NCBI GenBank assembly: GCA_013122435.1
Contig: WYDT01000020.1
Coordinates: 62,001-126,000, forward strand
DNA length: 64,000 nt
Reading direction: 5' to 3'
Origin: Chloroflexi bacterium AL-N1
GTDB taxonomy: Bacteria > Chloroflexota > Chloroflexia > Chloroflexales > Roseiflexaceae
Part shown: one piece after another, positions 1-8,669 of the stretch
Position numbering within the stretch: position 1 is the stretch's first letter
How the letters are laid out: each line of letters starts with the position of its first letter
The notes under the pieces: model-generated
The model's database searches: none
What the model was told of the DNA's origin: nothing
What the model saw: only the letters and a program-made list of their open reading frames with translations
Translations under genes and position numbers: made by a program

Positions 1-527
1 ATCAGCGCGTGGTGCACCGAGTCAACCCAGGAAGGTAGCGCGAGGTCGGTGATCTGTACAAAGCGCATCCAGAGCGTGAGTCCGAAGATGGTTAGTAAGA
101 GTATTTGGGGAAGGTAGCTACTGATGGTGGTGCTCAGGGTGGCCTGTGGATTGTCAACTGTTGTGGGCGCGTGCGCAATAAAAGCAAGCCTATTTGCTGG
201 TGGTGATGCTGCCCGCCAGATCTGCCACACCGCACCAAGCGCACAGAGTGCGGTTACCATCATCAGAACTGGTGTTGAGAGCACAATGCCCAGCACTGTG
301 GTCCATTGATAAAGGAGCGCAATGATGCTAAGACTGAGGCTGATCCACAGTGCGGGTTGTATAAACAGACCGCTGGGCATCTCCAGCCGTAGCGCACGAG
401 TGGCCAGGTAGCCTGGTGTAAACAAGAGCAGAGGTAGCACGACAAGCAACTGTCCTGGCGGCCCCGCAAACCAGGCGATGGCGCTCCAACAGATGATAGT
501 AATGAGCAATGTACGTGTTGCTGTCAT
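1..527 (-). CDS. Polytopic membrane protein, N-terminal part (runs off the left edge)
   Basis: An uninterrupted frame of 175 codons starts with ATG at 527 and continues past the left edge, so only the N-terminus is visible. About five hydrophobic segments can be read, near residues 5-20, 24-45, 60-80, 84-104 and 140-157, with a polar stretch around 107-135. After the last segment comes a loop with PSWVDSVHHAL. An acidic residue in the first large external loop after a helix is common in membrane glycosyltransferases of the GT39/PMT type, so such an enzyme is possible, but this is inference. The gene lies 54 bp downstream of kduD on the same strand and may be cotranscribed with it. Confidence 0.6.
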   Translation of the reverse strand, partial: MTATRTLLITIICWSAIAWFAGPPGQLLVVLPLLLFTPGYLATRALRLEMPSGLFIQPALWISLSLSIIALLYQWTTVLGIVLSTPVLMMVTALCALGAVWQIWRAASPPANRLAFIAHAPTTVDNPQATLSTTISSYLPQILLLTIFGLTLWMRFVQITDLALPSWVDSVHHAL

Positions 528-581
528 TGCCTTAGTGTACCATAGCTGGAGTGCCTCGCGGATGACATTTGTGAGAGACGG

Positions 582-1343
582 TTAGCGTCCCATCCAGCCC
601 CCGTCGACCGTTAACACATGCCCGTGGATGTAGTCGCTGGCACGGGAGGCGAGAAAGACCACTGCGCCACCAAGGTCGGCAGGTGTACCCCAGCGATTCG
701 CGGGAATACGCTCGATGATCTGGCGGCTACGTTCGGGGTCTTCGCGGAGTGCCTGAGTGTTGTCGGTGGCCATGTAGCCTGGCGCAATTGCGTTCACGTT
801 GATGCCGCGCCCAGCCCACTCGTTTGCAAGGGCTTTAGTCAACCCGGCCACGGCGTGTTTAGTCGCAGTATAGGCCGGGACGCGAATGCCCCCCTGAAAG
901 GAGAGCAGCGAGGCGATATTGACCATTTTGCCACTGCCCTGTTCGAGCATTACCTTACCGGCTTCTTGTGACAATGCCCACACGCCCATCAGGTTGACAT
1001 CAAGGACGGCAGAAAAATCTTCCAGGGTCATCTCTTCGGCCTGTGCACGGCGAATCGTACCCGCATTGTTGACCAGAATGTCGAGTTGCCCGAGTTCTTG
1101 CACAGTTTGGGCGATCACTTGCACGGCAGACTCTGTTTTGCCCAGATCGGCTGTGAGGCCCAGCCCCCGTCGCCCTTCAGCTTTGATCGACTCAATCGTT
1201 GCATCGTTGTGACCAGAACGCGAAACAATGGCCACATCGGCACCAGCCTGGGCGAGGGCGACGGCCATCCCTTGCCCCAGACCCTTGTCGCCACCCGTGA
1301 CGAGTGCGACACGACCGTCGAGGCGAAAATCGTCAAGAATCAT
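582..1343 (-). CDS. kduD: 2-dehydro-3-deoxy-D-gluconate 5-dehydrogenase (short-chain dehydrogenase)
   Basis: Predicted to reduce 2,5-diketo-3-deoxygluconate to 2-keto-3-deoxygluconate with NAD(P)H in the cytoplasm, the last step of unsaturated-uronate processing. The 253-residue protein is of normal classical SDR length. It has the cofactor motif TGGDKGLG (16-23), NNAG (92-95), a catalytic Ser near 145, and Tyr158/Lys162 in YTATK, and it ends in a typical VDGGW. An AGAGGGA ribosome-binding site precedes the ATG. It is the last clear gene of the kdgF-ogl-iolB-like-kduD set. The SDR class is certain. The KduD assignment rests on similarity plus context, and a gluconate 5-dehydrogenase role is the main alternative. 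Confidence 0.85.
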   Translation of the reverse strand: MILDDFRLDGRVALVTGGDKGLGQGMAVALAQAGADVAIVSRSGHNDATIESIKAEGRRGLGLTADLGKTESAVQVIAQTVQELGQLDILVNNAGTIRRAQAEEMTLEDFSAVLDVNLMGVWALSQEAGKVMLEQGSGKMVNIASLLSFQGGIRVPAYTATKHAVAGLTKALANEWAGRGINVNAIAPGYMATDNTQALREDPERSRQIIERIPANRWGTPADLGGAVVFLASRASDYIHGHVLTVDGGWMGR

Positions 1344-1436
1344 GTTGTGTGTCCCTCTTGATTGGCTGTTTATCGCTGATTGAATATATGAGCAGACACA
1401 TTATTTAATCTATATACCTGCTCACATTGCTTACAC

Positions 1437-2258
1437 TTAACTTTTGGCGTTCTGCACAATCGGTACGGCCTTCTGTACCCAGGCGAGATCGGGGTCGAAC
1501 TTCACGGCCTGTGTGCGATGATTACCGGCCAGGAACCACAAAAAGTAGTTGGTGTATCCTGGTGCGCTACAGGTGGTGTGGTAGCCGTAGGGTAGCATCA
1601 AAATGGTTGAGTCCTTAACCGTGTAGGAGTTGTCAAAACCTTTATCGGGGCTGTAGTGTCGAGCCATGCCAAACCCCTCGATCGGATTGACGCGGAAATA
1701 GTACATCTCTTCGTGGTAGACTTCGCGTGGTAGATCCTCGACCTCGTGCTTGTGTGGTGGATACGTCGACCAATTGCCGCTGGGTACAATCGTCTCGCCA
1801 ACAATCAAGCTACCAGCAGCCAGTTCTGGTTGTGATGCGGTAGTAAGGATATTGCAGAGGGTACGGTCAAAGTTATCGACACCGGCGGAGAAGGGAAAGG
1901 CTGTATCGGGCGTGATGACATAAGGATCGGTTTTGAGATCGGAAGGGGCCGAACAGAGACCTGCATCGAGATGCCCATGGGCTGTAACGGTGTACGAAGT
2001 GCCACATGGGAGATACACGGCGTGGGGTTTGCCCATAAACGGATTAGGGCGCTTACCAACGTTTTCCAAGGTTTTTCCACTTGCTTCGACTGAGCAGCGC
2101 CCACCGAAGAGCACCATCACCACCTCGCGCTCGCCGGTTGTGCCCGTGAAGGTCTCGCCATCTGCCAGTACCAGCCGCGCAAAATCGAGCAGCTTGCATG
2201 GGTTTTCGGCGAGGCCATTGATGCCGTTGTTGCCTGTCACATTGGTAAAATACGTCAT
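1437..2258 (-). CDS. IolB-type KduI/IolB isomerase, probable 5-keto-4-deoxyuronate isomerase of the pectin pathway
   Basis: A double-cupin sugar isomerase of 273 residues. The C-terminal half carries GNWSTYPPHKHE (His169, His171), a following Glu pair (183-184) and YGYH (His227), the metal site of the KduI/IolB family. The string PSGNWSxYPPHKHE...EExYYFRxNP is characteristic of IolB (5-deoxyglucuronate isomerase of inositol catabolism) rather than of KduI proper. No other inositol gene is nearby. It sits between ogl and kduD with 44 and 93 bp gaps, so I infer that it does the DKI to DKII step normally done by KduI. The ribosome-binding site AGAGGA lies just upstream. Confidence 0.75.
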   Translation of the reverse strand: MTYFTNVTGNNGINGLAENPCKLLDFARLVLADGETFTGTTGEREVVMVLFGGRCSVEASGKTLENVGKRPNPFMGKPHAVYLPCGTSYTVTAHGHLDAGLCSAPSDLKTDPYVITPDTAFPFSAGVDNFDRTLCNILTTASQPELAAGSLIVGETIVPSGNWSTYPPHKHEVEDLPREVYHEEMYYFRVNPIEGFGMARHYSPDKGFDNSYTVKDSTILMLPYGYHTTCSAPGYTNYFLWFLAGNHRTQAVKFDPDLAWVQKAVPIVQNAKS

Positions 2259-2302
2259 TGAAACATCCTCTTGTCTGTATTGCAGTAATAAAAGAAAACG
2301 CT

Positions 2303-3469
2303 TTACAATTCAATTAAATACAGTTGAACTTTCCCACCTTCATCTGAAGCAAATAAGATTTTTTTGCCATCCCAACTCCAGGTTGGATGACAATGGCTAC
2401 TCTGGGTATACCACGACGTTTTATGCTCGCACAGCACTTCTAATGTGGCTGTTTTGCCAGCAATGTCGATCAGGACCAGTTTGTCGACATCATCACCGAC
2501 CAGAACGGTGTTGTTCGGGTGGGCGTGGTAATGATTGCAGTAATACGGCATATCGATCTTGCTAATCAGGTTGTCATAACGATCAACTAAGCCAACATAT
2601 GGGCTAAATTCATTTTCATTCACGGCTACTGCTGTCGCAACGGCCTGGGTAAGATCTGATGTAATGGTGCCGTCGTGTCCGGGGCCACGGTTGTCGAAAA
2701 AGATAAGACCGTTGTGCGTCCAGAATTCGTGACCAATCGAGTCATTGGCGGCCTGGCGATGGAGTGGCCAAACGTTGCGTGAAGCCACATCGAGCGACCA
2801 CATCCGCTGGGTGACCAGGTTCCACGGCCCTTCGTGACAAAACATCGCAATTGTGCCATCATCAGGGCTAAACTGGAAATGCGAAAGTTGGTGTGTGTCT
2901 TTGAAGGCATCAAACCAACCAGACCCGTCGAGATAAGCAATCGTGATGCGCCCATCTTTGATGTCGTAAAAACGACTTTTAAAGCCACCATAGTTTGGCC
3001 CGTGGTCGATACTTACATCTTCATTACGGGCAAAGCCTAGATAGCGACGATTCGCGCTGATCGATGGGCCACCAAGTGTGTAATTGCCCGTTTCGGTATA
3101 AACAACACGGTTTTCGCCCGTTTGCGTGTTCAGGATTTTGATCTGTCTGCCCACACTATAGGCAATCAATTGGCTGTCGGGTGTTTTCGTCACCCGCCCA
3201 ACCGACTCAGCCTCATCAGTCAGTTGTGTGCTCATGCCACTGTCGAGATTCATCTGGAAGATGTTGTAGTGTGGGCTTTCATGTGGCGCACGGTCTTCTG
3301 CTGCCGAGCGGTCAGAAGTGAAAATAATGGTATGGGCACGCGCATCAAAAGCATTCTCGGTGAAATAGAGATGGACATTATTGCCCTTCGTCGTCAGTTG
3401 CCGGATGATACGTCCACTCTGGGGGTCTTGAAATGTACGGCCCTCTGCGGGCCAGGTCCGACCGATCAC
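2303..3469 (-). CDS. ogl: Oligogalacturonate lyase (PL22)
   Basis: A cytoplasmic beta-propeller lyase that splits unsaturated digalacturonate and short oligogalacturonides by beta-elimination, giving 5-keto-4-deoxyuronate. The 388-residue length matches the family. Propeller-blade motifs such as HFQFSPDD and WSWDGKKILFASDE recur. QSSHCH supplies Gln356, His359 and His361, matching the Q-x2-H-x-H manganese ligands known in Yersinia Ogl, and HEFWTHNG may give the other histidine. There is no signal peptide. The start is GTG at 3469, fixed by a strong AGGAGG 7 bases upstream. The gene lies between kdgF and the iolB-like gene with about 42-44 bp gaps. Confidence 0.9.
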   Translation of the reverse strand: MIGRTWPAEGRTFQDPQSGRIIRQLTTKGNNVHLYFTENAFDARAHTIIFTSDRSAAEDRAPHESPHYNIFQMNLDSGMSTQLTDEAESVGRVTKTPDSQLIAYSVGRQIKILNTQTGENRVVYTETGNYTLGGPSISANRRYLGFARNEDVSIDHGPNYGGFKSRFYDIKDGRITIAYLDGSGWFDAFKDTHQLSHFQFSPDDGTIAMFCHEGPWNLVTQRMWSLDVASRNVWPLHRQAANDSIGHEFWTHNGLIFFDNRGPGHDGTITSDLTQAVATAVAVNENEFSPYVGLVDRYDNLISKIDMPYYCNHYHAHPNNTVLVGDDVDKLVLIDIAGKTATLEVLCEHKTSWYTQSSHCHPTWSWDGKKILFASDEGGKVQLYLIEL

Positions 3470-3511
3470 TAATACCTCCTATGTTAGAGCCAATGTATCT
3501 GTTACGAATCG

Positions 3512-3850
3512 CTATTCAGTTGCGAGAAAGTCCTCGCGAATGGGTGAAAAACTATCGATTAACACAGTTGGTTGATGAATAACAACGCCGTGTTTGACAT
3601 TGGGGGCCACGTAGTAGCTTGAACCGGCGGTCAATCGTGTGGTTTCCATGCCTTCCATAATGAGATCGAGTTCGCCGGAGACCACATAGCCAAGCTGCTC
3701 GTGTGGATGGCTATGAACTGGTGCGGTGATCCCTGCTTCAAAGGTGAATTGCACCAGCATCATGTTGCCGCCATAGCTCAAAATACGGCGTTGGGCACCC
3801 TCAGGCGTGATAAATGCCTCAGTGTGATCTGCATACGCAATGGTAGTCAT
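3512..3850 (-). CDS. kdgF: KdgF-type cupin, unsaturated uronate to ketouronate converter
   Basis: A single-domain cupin of 112 residues. HSHPHEQ gives His46, His48 and Gln52, and VKHG gives His87. This 3-His/1-Gln metal site is the one described for KdgF of Yersinia and Halomonas, which speeds the linearisation of 4,5-unsaturated galacturonate to 5-keto-4-deoxyuronate. The conserved GYVVSGELDLIMEG strand follows. It is the first gene of the pectin operon, about 38 bases downstream of the inferred transcription start, with AGAAGG as ribosome-binding site. Other small cupins look similar, but the position before ogl makes KdgF likely. Confidence 0.8.
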   Translation of the reverse strand: MTTIAYADHTEAFITPEGAQRRILSYGGNMMLVQFTFEAGITAPVHSHPHEQLGYVVSGELDLIMEGMETTRLTAGSSYYVAPNVKHGVVIHQPTVLIDSFSPIREDFLATE

Positions 3851-3894
3851 AATAGTGCCTTCTGTCTTTTATCTGTCCCACTTGTACATCACCT

Positions 3895-3900
3895 ATTATA
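3895..3900 (-). promoter_or_regulatory. -10 element of the pectin operon promoter
   Basis: Read on the minus strand this is a perfect TATAAT, about 45 bases upstream of the kdgF start codon. No good -35 hexamer is found 17 bases further up (CATAGT), which suggests either activator dependence or repressor occupancy at the adjacent palindrome. Confidence 0.5.
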
Positions 3901-3905
3901 GATCG

Positions 3906-3917
3906 TTGTGTACACAA
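3906..3917. promoter_or_regulatory. Perfect palindrome, candidate operator of the pectin operon
   Basis: TTGTGTACACAA is a perfect 12-bp palindrome five bases upstream of the kdgF -10 box, inside the promoter spacer. GntR-family (FCD) regulators of uronate genes, such as ExuR/UxuR, bind related TTGTATACAA-like sites, so repression by an inducer-sensitive regulator is plausible. No such regulator gene is seen beside it. Confidence 0.45.
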
Positions 3918-4003
3918 ACTATGCCTGATATGTATCAGCCACGTAGTTGCAGTGGACCTGGCAGATGGATATAGCTTTATCTTGTTGAACATCACTCTTC
4001 TTA

Positions 4004-4288
4004 TTATATATGATATATGAGGCGGCGTAAACAGAACAATCTATACAGTGCTTCGTTTTCTGCAGCTTCCAGCCCATGCAGTGTTCGTATATGCACGTGG
4101 AACCGCAGTGCTCCTTGTGGTCGTTGAACGGATAGCCGTGTTAGGATACGCTCTTTGTGGTGCTCACGAGATGCTTGCACCAGGCGTGTGGCTTCAAATA
4201 CCGCGGTGGCTGGTTCTTGAATAGTCAACTCAATTGCAACATTGGTGTCGATTATGTGAGCAGTTGCTCCATTGACTTCGACTGATGA
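4004..4288 (-). pseudogene. Unidentified gene remnant in a 640-bp gene-poor gap
   Basis: Between kdgF and the ParB-like gene (3851-4488) the only coding-like trace is an open frame from a TGA at 4289-4291 to 4004. It reads VEVNGATAHIIDTNVAIEL then TIQEPATAVFEATRLVQA, with no good ATG and only an in-frame TTG at 4228. Upstream, another frame reads REGYEQIVIIS, so a frameshifted ancestor is possible. I do not recognise the family. It may be non-coding. Confidence 0.25.
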
Positions 4289-4488
4289 TCACGATCTGCT
4301 CATAGCCTTCACGCCCACCAGATTGCTCATATTATCGGTACAGTGTGTAGCTGGTGCAATAGTTATGAGATTGGGGGCAGCATGGTGCAGTGCTTCCAGT
4401 TATTAAATGATACAGAAGGTGACAGCGAGGACAACCATGGAAGCTGGATACTTACAAGGGGGCAGGTGACTCTCAAGGTTGCCCGACC

Positions 4489-4920
4489 CTATTCTGTTGT
4501 CTCCCAGACGGTGACGGTGGCGTCGATCTCGGTTTGCCCCAGCGCGGCTGCCACCGAGACGCGGCGGTGTCCATCCCGAACGAAGTAGCTGTCTCCCACG
4601 CGAATAAGCTCGACGGGTGGTGTTCCCACACCACTGAGCCATAGGCGGGCAAGTTCACGCCATCGTTCGTTGCCATGGGACTGAAGTGGACGGAATGCGG
4701 CATCGAATTCGCGACTACGTCCTTCACTGCCGCAAATGTGTGAAACTGGTACGGTCTGATATCCTACAAAATATTTGCTACTGACACGTTGCTTTCTAAT
4801 CACCTCTTTCAGATCACAGAGATATCGATTGCGACCAATAAGACGACTCCACAATGCGCTGAACAATGCCTGACGCCGCACAGTATCGTAGAGGATTGCT
4901 GCATCTATAGTGGGGTTCAT
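4489..4920 (-). CDS. ParB-like N-terminal domain protein
   Basis: A 143-residue protein. Its C-terminal half reads VGTPPVELIRVGDSYFVRDG and then HRRVSVAAALGQTEIDA, which matches the ParB/sulfiredoxin-like fold with the (R/V)DGHHR-type motif. The N-terminal 75 residues are basic and not recognised. There is no C-terminal helix-turn-helix or dimer domain, so this is not a chromosome-partition ParB. Such stand-alone domains can bind CTP or act in small regulatory roles, and the actual role here is unknown. A single gene with about 150 bp of non-coding DNA on either side, it has no clear operon partner. Confidence 0.6.
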   Translation of the reverse strand: MNPTIDAAILYDTVRRQALFSALWSRLIGRNRYLCDLKEVIRKQRVSSKYFVGYQTVPVSHICGSEGRSREFDAAFRPLQSHGNERWRELARLWLSGVGTPPVELIRVGDSYFVRDGHRRVSVAAALGQTEIDATVTVWETTE

Positions 4921-5077
4921 GGTGCACTCCTTCGCTGGTAAGCCAACTCAATGTATGGCTCAATCATAGTGAGTGTGCTGGTTTTTGCCTTCGTGGATAT
5001 TACATATGTTTGGAGTTGTATACCTGCTAAGTGTGCGGGAGATACTATCTATGTAGTTTTGGAGAATACATAAAGGG

Positions 5078-7591
5078 CTAGCTGGTTGATGTTGTTGGTG
5101 GCGCTACCAAGCCCTGCGCGACAGCATAAACTGCTGCCTGAGCACGTGTCGAGACGCCCAGTTTGCCAAGAATATTGCCTACATGGATTTCGGCAGTCCG
5201 TTCGGTGATCACCAGTTCCTCAGCGATGGCGCGGTTGCTGTAGCCGCGTGCAATGAGCGCGATGACCTGACGCTCGCGGGGTGTCAGCCGTACTGAAGAT
5301 ATACTATTGACTTCAGTTGGTTTTGTGAACCCCTCATTGACAATGGTTTGGGCTTCGGCTACTGCTTGCTGAAGAGTTAGCATTTGTCCTTCTGTCCATG
5401 CTGCTTCCCATACGTGTGGATCAATATCAGAACGGGCCTGAGCGAGTTTATCTTCGTGGTCGGCACGATGGATGGGAGCAAGGTAGGCATGCAGCGTTTC
5501 GCGTAGTGTTGCTGCTACGCCAAAGAGCCGTGCTGCACAGATATGGTTGCCCTGAATTGCTGCAAGGTCAGCAATGCCCTCGAAACAGATGGCCATAAAA
5601 TGGCGGCCTCCCAATTCCTGGAATAGCACAAGACTTTCCTGATAGTAGGTGTTTGCCAGTGCAAAATTGCCCTGTGCACGTGCGAGGCGGGCAAGCTCAA
5701 ACTTTACCTCACCTGTGCCCCATATGGCATTGAGATGATCAAACAGCGTTGTGCTCTCCTGGTAATACTGGGTTGCCAGCGTAAAATTGCTCTGTGCCTG
5801 TGCGATCCGTCCCTGATTGAGTCGTGCTGTCGCGTTTTCGTCGGTGATACCCCAGCCTGCGGCACGGTCCAGTGCCCCCTGAAAGTACGCTTGTGCCTGG
5901 GATAAATAACCCTGATCGTATGCTACATCGCCGAGGCTAAAGAGTGACCAGATAATACCCCATTCGGCGTTTTTCCTGCTGAATAGCGCAAGGCATTCTT
6001 GTTCAAGTTGTTCTGCCTGAGCATAATCACCACGGTCACGGGCGGTGCGCCCCAGAAAGAGCATGGCTGCGGCCATTTTCTCTTCGTTGCCAAGGGTTCG
6101 ATGGAGTTCGACGGCTTCTTCGAGAAAGCCACTGGCCCACTTCGGATCGCCATGGAGTTCGGCCAGCTTGCCACCGACGCTTAATGCACGGGCTACGATG
6201 CCTGGCGCGAGAGCGCTCCGCATGGTCAGGACCGACTCGATCCAGCGGCGCCCTTCAAAGTAATAGCTGCGAATCGCCCAGAAATGCCATAGTGGTTCAG
6301 CAATGCGAAGACCGATGTCAAAACGTGTGGTGAGTATGTCGCAGGAATCCGAATGTGTGAGACGATCCTCTTCGGTTCCCAGGCACCAGGTGAGAGCCGC
6401 ACGTACGTTATCGTACTCTGCATCGAGACAGCGTAGCCAGTTATCCTGTCCTGGTCCCCAGAGTTTTGGTTCAACATGTTGAACCAGTTCCTGATAGAAG
6501 ATGGCATGGTGACAATGAATCGCTTTGCTCTCTCCACGCTGTACCAATTGCTCAAGTGCATACTCGCGGATCAGTTCAAGCATGCCAAAACGCAGTTCGG
6601 GGCTATCTGGCTCGATCTGGTAGACCAGACTTTGCTCGATGAGTGACTCAAGCAGGTTTGTGACGGTCAGTTGGGCAGCGGGTGTCGTATCTTCCACGAC
6701 GGGTCCTTGTTCTGTGCAAGCTGTGGCTATGGCTGTGGCTGCGTCCAGAGTGAAACCCCCAACAAATACCCCCAGTCTGGCGAATAAATGCTGTTCATCA
6801 GAGTCTAGGAGATCATAGCTCCACGCCATTGTTCCTCGAAGAGTCTGTTGACGTACCGGGAGGTCGCGCAACCGACTTGTGAGGGTTTGTAGGCGATTTT
6901 CGAGTCGAGACAGAAGTGTTTGGGGTGTGAAGAGACGGATACGTGCAGCGGCTAGTTCTATTGCCAGTGGTAGCCCATCGAGACGATGACAGATATGTGC
7001 AATAGTTGTAGCGTTATCGCTTGTGAGCGCGAAACTGGGTCTGATGGCTTGTGCACGACGCATAAACAACTCCACCGCAGCGACGTAGGCGAGATCATCG
7101 AGTGGTGGTAGGTGCTCCAGTGATGGGAGAGTCAGCGGTGGAATAGCTATCTCGTATTCGCCACTCAGCCTCAACACCGCCCGACTGGTGACCAGCAGTT
7201 TAAGCTGTGGGCATGCAGCCAACAACGCGTTGATAAACGATGTGGCATCAATCACATGTTCAAAGTTATCGAGCACAAGCAGTGTTGATCGGTTGTACAG
7301 CACTTCTTTTAACTGATCAAGCAATGAATGATCGTGTGTTTCTGCCACACCTAGTGTGTGTGCAATCGCACTAAGCACCAGGTTGGGATCGCTAATCGGG
7401 GCAAGTGGAACAACATGTACACCATTAGCAAAGTCAGATGTCATTTCATTGGCTATGTGGAGTGCCACCCGTGTTTTTCCCACACCTCCTGGCCCCGTGA
7501 GCGTAACGAGGTGCACGTCCGGCTGGCGGAGCGTGTTGTAAATGATAGTGATCGCTTGTTCGCGCCCAATCAGACCTTTAGGGTTGAGCAT
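5078..7591 (-). CDS. LuxR-type STAND transcriptional regulator (AAA/NB-ARC ATPase, TPR, C-terminal HTH)
   Basis: An 837-residue cytoplasmic regulator. Residues 32-41 form Walker A (TGPGGVGKTR) and 103-109 Walker B (LLVLDNF). The next region has the NB-ARC-like LDGLPLAIELAAARI, followed by TPR-type helical repeats from about 480 to 690. A GerE/LuxR helix-turn-helix occupies 769-828 (LTPRERQVIALIARG, ITERTAEIHVGNIL). Such proteins are ATP-dependent switches that bind DNA when a ligand or partner releases autoinhibition. The first residues, MLNPKGL, are encoded by one copy of the dispersed ACCTTTAGGG repeat, so the repeat has become part of the coding start. Its targets are not evident. Confidence 0.85.
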   Translation of the reverse strand: MLNPKGLIGREQAITIIYNTLRQPDVHLVTLTGPGGVGKTRVALHIANEMTSDFANGVHVVPLAPISDPNLVLSAIAHTLGVAETHDHSLLDQLKEVLYNRSTLLVLDNFEHVIDATSFINALLAACPQLKLLVTSRAVLRLSGEYEIAIPPLTLPSLEHLPPLDDLAYVAAVELFMRRAQAIRPSFALTSDNATTIAHICHRLDGLPLAIELAAARIRLFTPQTLLSRLENRLQTLTSRLRDLPVRQQTLRGTMAWSYDLLDSDEQHLFARLGVFVGGFTLDAATAIATACTEQGPVVEDTTPAAQLTVTNLLESLIEQSLVYQIEPDSPELRFGMLELIREYALEQLVQRGESKAIHCHHAIFYQELVQHVEPKLWGPGQDNWLRCLDAEYDNVRAALTWCLGTEEDRLTHSDSCDILTTRFDIGLRIAEPLWHFWAIRSYYFEGRRWIESVLTMRSALAPGIVARALSVGGKLAELHGDPKWASGFLEEAVELHRTLGNEEKMAAAMLFLGRTARDRGDYAQAEQLEQECLALFSRKNAEWGIIWSLFSLGDVAYDQGYLSQAQAYFQGALDRAAGWGITDENATARLNQGRIAQAQSNFTLATQYYQESTTLFDHLNAIWGTGEVKFELARLARAQGNFALANTYYQESLVLFQELGGRHFMAICFEGIADLAAIQGNHICAARLFGVAATLRETLHAYLAPIHRADHEDKLAQARSDIDPHVWEAAWTEGQMLTLQQAVAEAQTIVNEGFTKPTEVNSISSVRLTPRERQVIALIARGYSNRAIAEELVITERTAEIHVGNILGKLGVSTRAQAAVYAVAQGLVAPPTTSTS

Positions 7592-7711
7592 TTGACTTCC
7601 AATTCAGAGACCTTTAGGGGTCCATTTCATGATAGCATAGAAACCCTTAGGGTTGTGTTTGCAGCGTGCAGGTCGAGGATGCTGGTGGTGAAGTGGAGAC
7701 CTTTAGGGTTT
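7574..7711. repeat. Cluster of ACCTTTAGGG repeats around the LuxR-STAND start
   Basis: Copies occur at 7574-7585 (inside the regulator's start), 7610-7620 and 7699-7711. A near-copy AACCCTTAGGGTT at 7642-7654 is itself an odd-length palindrome. A weaker GGTTTAGGGTTT follows at about 7751. All share the plus-strand orientation. They fill the 200-bp gap between the divergent regulator and methyltransferase genes. Confidence 0.75.
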
Positions 7712-7793
7712 GATTTACGCTGTGTAGATGCCTGATGTTTGATATAAGGTGGTTTAGGGTTTAAATATCTGATACCAGAGAAAGGAGCATATT

Positions 7794-8591
7794 ATGCCTA
7801 AACTACGTCGTGAAACATTTGATGAGGTTGCACAACTCTATGACGCAGTACGACCAGGATATCCTGATGCATTGTTTGATGCGGTCGTGGAGTTCGCCCG
7901 ATTACCTGATGATGCCCAGATCCTCGAAATTGGAGCTGGTACAGGGAAAGCTACGCTGCCGTTTGCTCAACGCGACTACACGATGCACTGTCTTGAGCCA
8001 GGTACAAACCTTGCGTCGGTCATAGCCCACAATCTGCGTGAATACCCCAAAGTGACGATTGAACCAGTTTCGTTTGAGGTGTGGCCGTTGCGTGAACAGG
8101 CTTTTGACCTGGTAATATCTGCACAGGCTTTTCATTGAGTTTCCGAAGAAATTGGATATGCAAAATCTGTACAATCGCTCAAGGAGACAGGCAGTATTGC
8201 GCTCTTCTGGAATGTACCACCTGATAGTAATAGCGACCTTAACCACAAGCTTGATGCAGTGTACAGAATGTATGCCCCTGAGATTGCCAATGGTGGTTCG
8301 TTGGCAGTCTCACCACCCACATCATTTGAGGAACGTTTTCGAGCCCGTGAAATGTCGCTCGTGCAGAGTGGTTATTTCAAAGAGGTTGTTGTCAAACAGT
8401 TCCCGTGGTCCCAATGGTATGATACCAAGCAGTATCTTGATCTGCTCAGTACCTACTCCGATCATCGTCTGCTGAATGAGGAGACTCGTAAAGATTTGTT
8501 TGAGCAGGTGACTGCTATTCTGGAGGAGAATGGTGGCGGCATCGAAAAGCATCATATTGCGACGCTGTTTGTTGCGAAGCAAGACCTTTAG
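7794..8591 (+). pseudogene. Class I SAM-dependent methyltransferase broken by one in-frame TGA
   Basis: The frame encodes a typical methyltransferase of about 265 codons: motif I EIGAGTG at residues 45-51, then CLEPG (acidic loop) and DLVISAQAFH. TGA at 8136-8138 falls exactly where this family normally has Trp (AFHW). The same frame continues without a break through VSEEIGYAKSVQSLKETG and SIALFWNVPPDS to HIATLFVAKQDL. A single TGG to TGA change explains it. AAAGGAG precedes the ATG. The natural stop codon TAG lies inside another ACCTTTAGGG copy (8584-8593). The substrate is unknown. Confidence 0.8.
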
Positions 8592-8665
8592 GGTTTGCTC
8601 TTTTGGCATGCAGGCGCGGAATTTCGTCCATGGAATGGGTGGCAAACAGACAACCTTTAGGGTCT
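8584..8665. repeat. Two ACCTTTAGGG repeats between methyltransferase and sulfatase
   Basis: Copies at 8584-8596 and 8653-8665 in the same orientation as the others. The first supplies the stop codon of the methyltransferase frame; the second lies just beyond the 3' end of the sulfatase gene. Confidence 0.7.
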
Positions 8666-8669
8666 CGCA

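Noticed and set aside
4343..4588. Plus-strand reading frame overlapping the ParB-like gene end
   Set aside because: It is the antisense shadow of the ParB-like protein, with no ribosome-binding site and no family features.
8136..8138. TGA read as Trp or selenocysteine (changed code or recoding)
   Set aside because: TGA ends several intact genes in the window, no recoding hairpin was evident after the site, and other genes here are broken by TAG and TAA as well.
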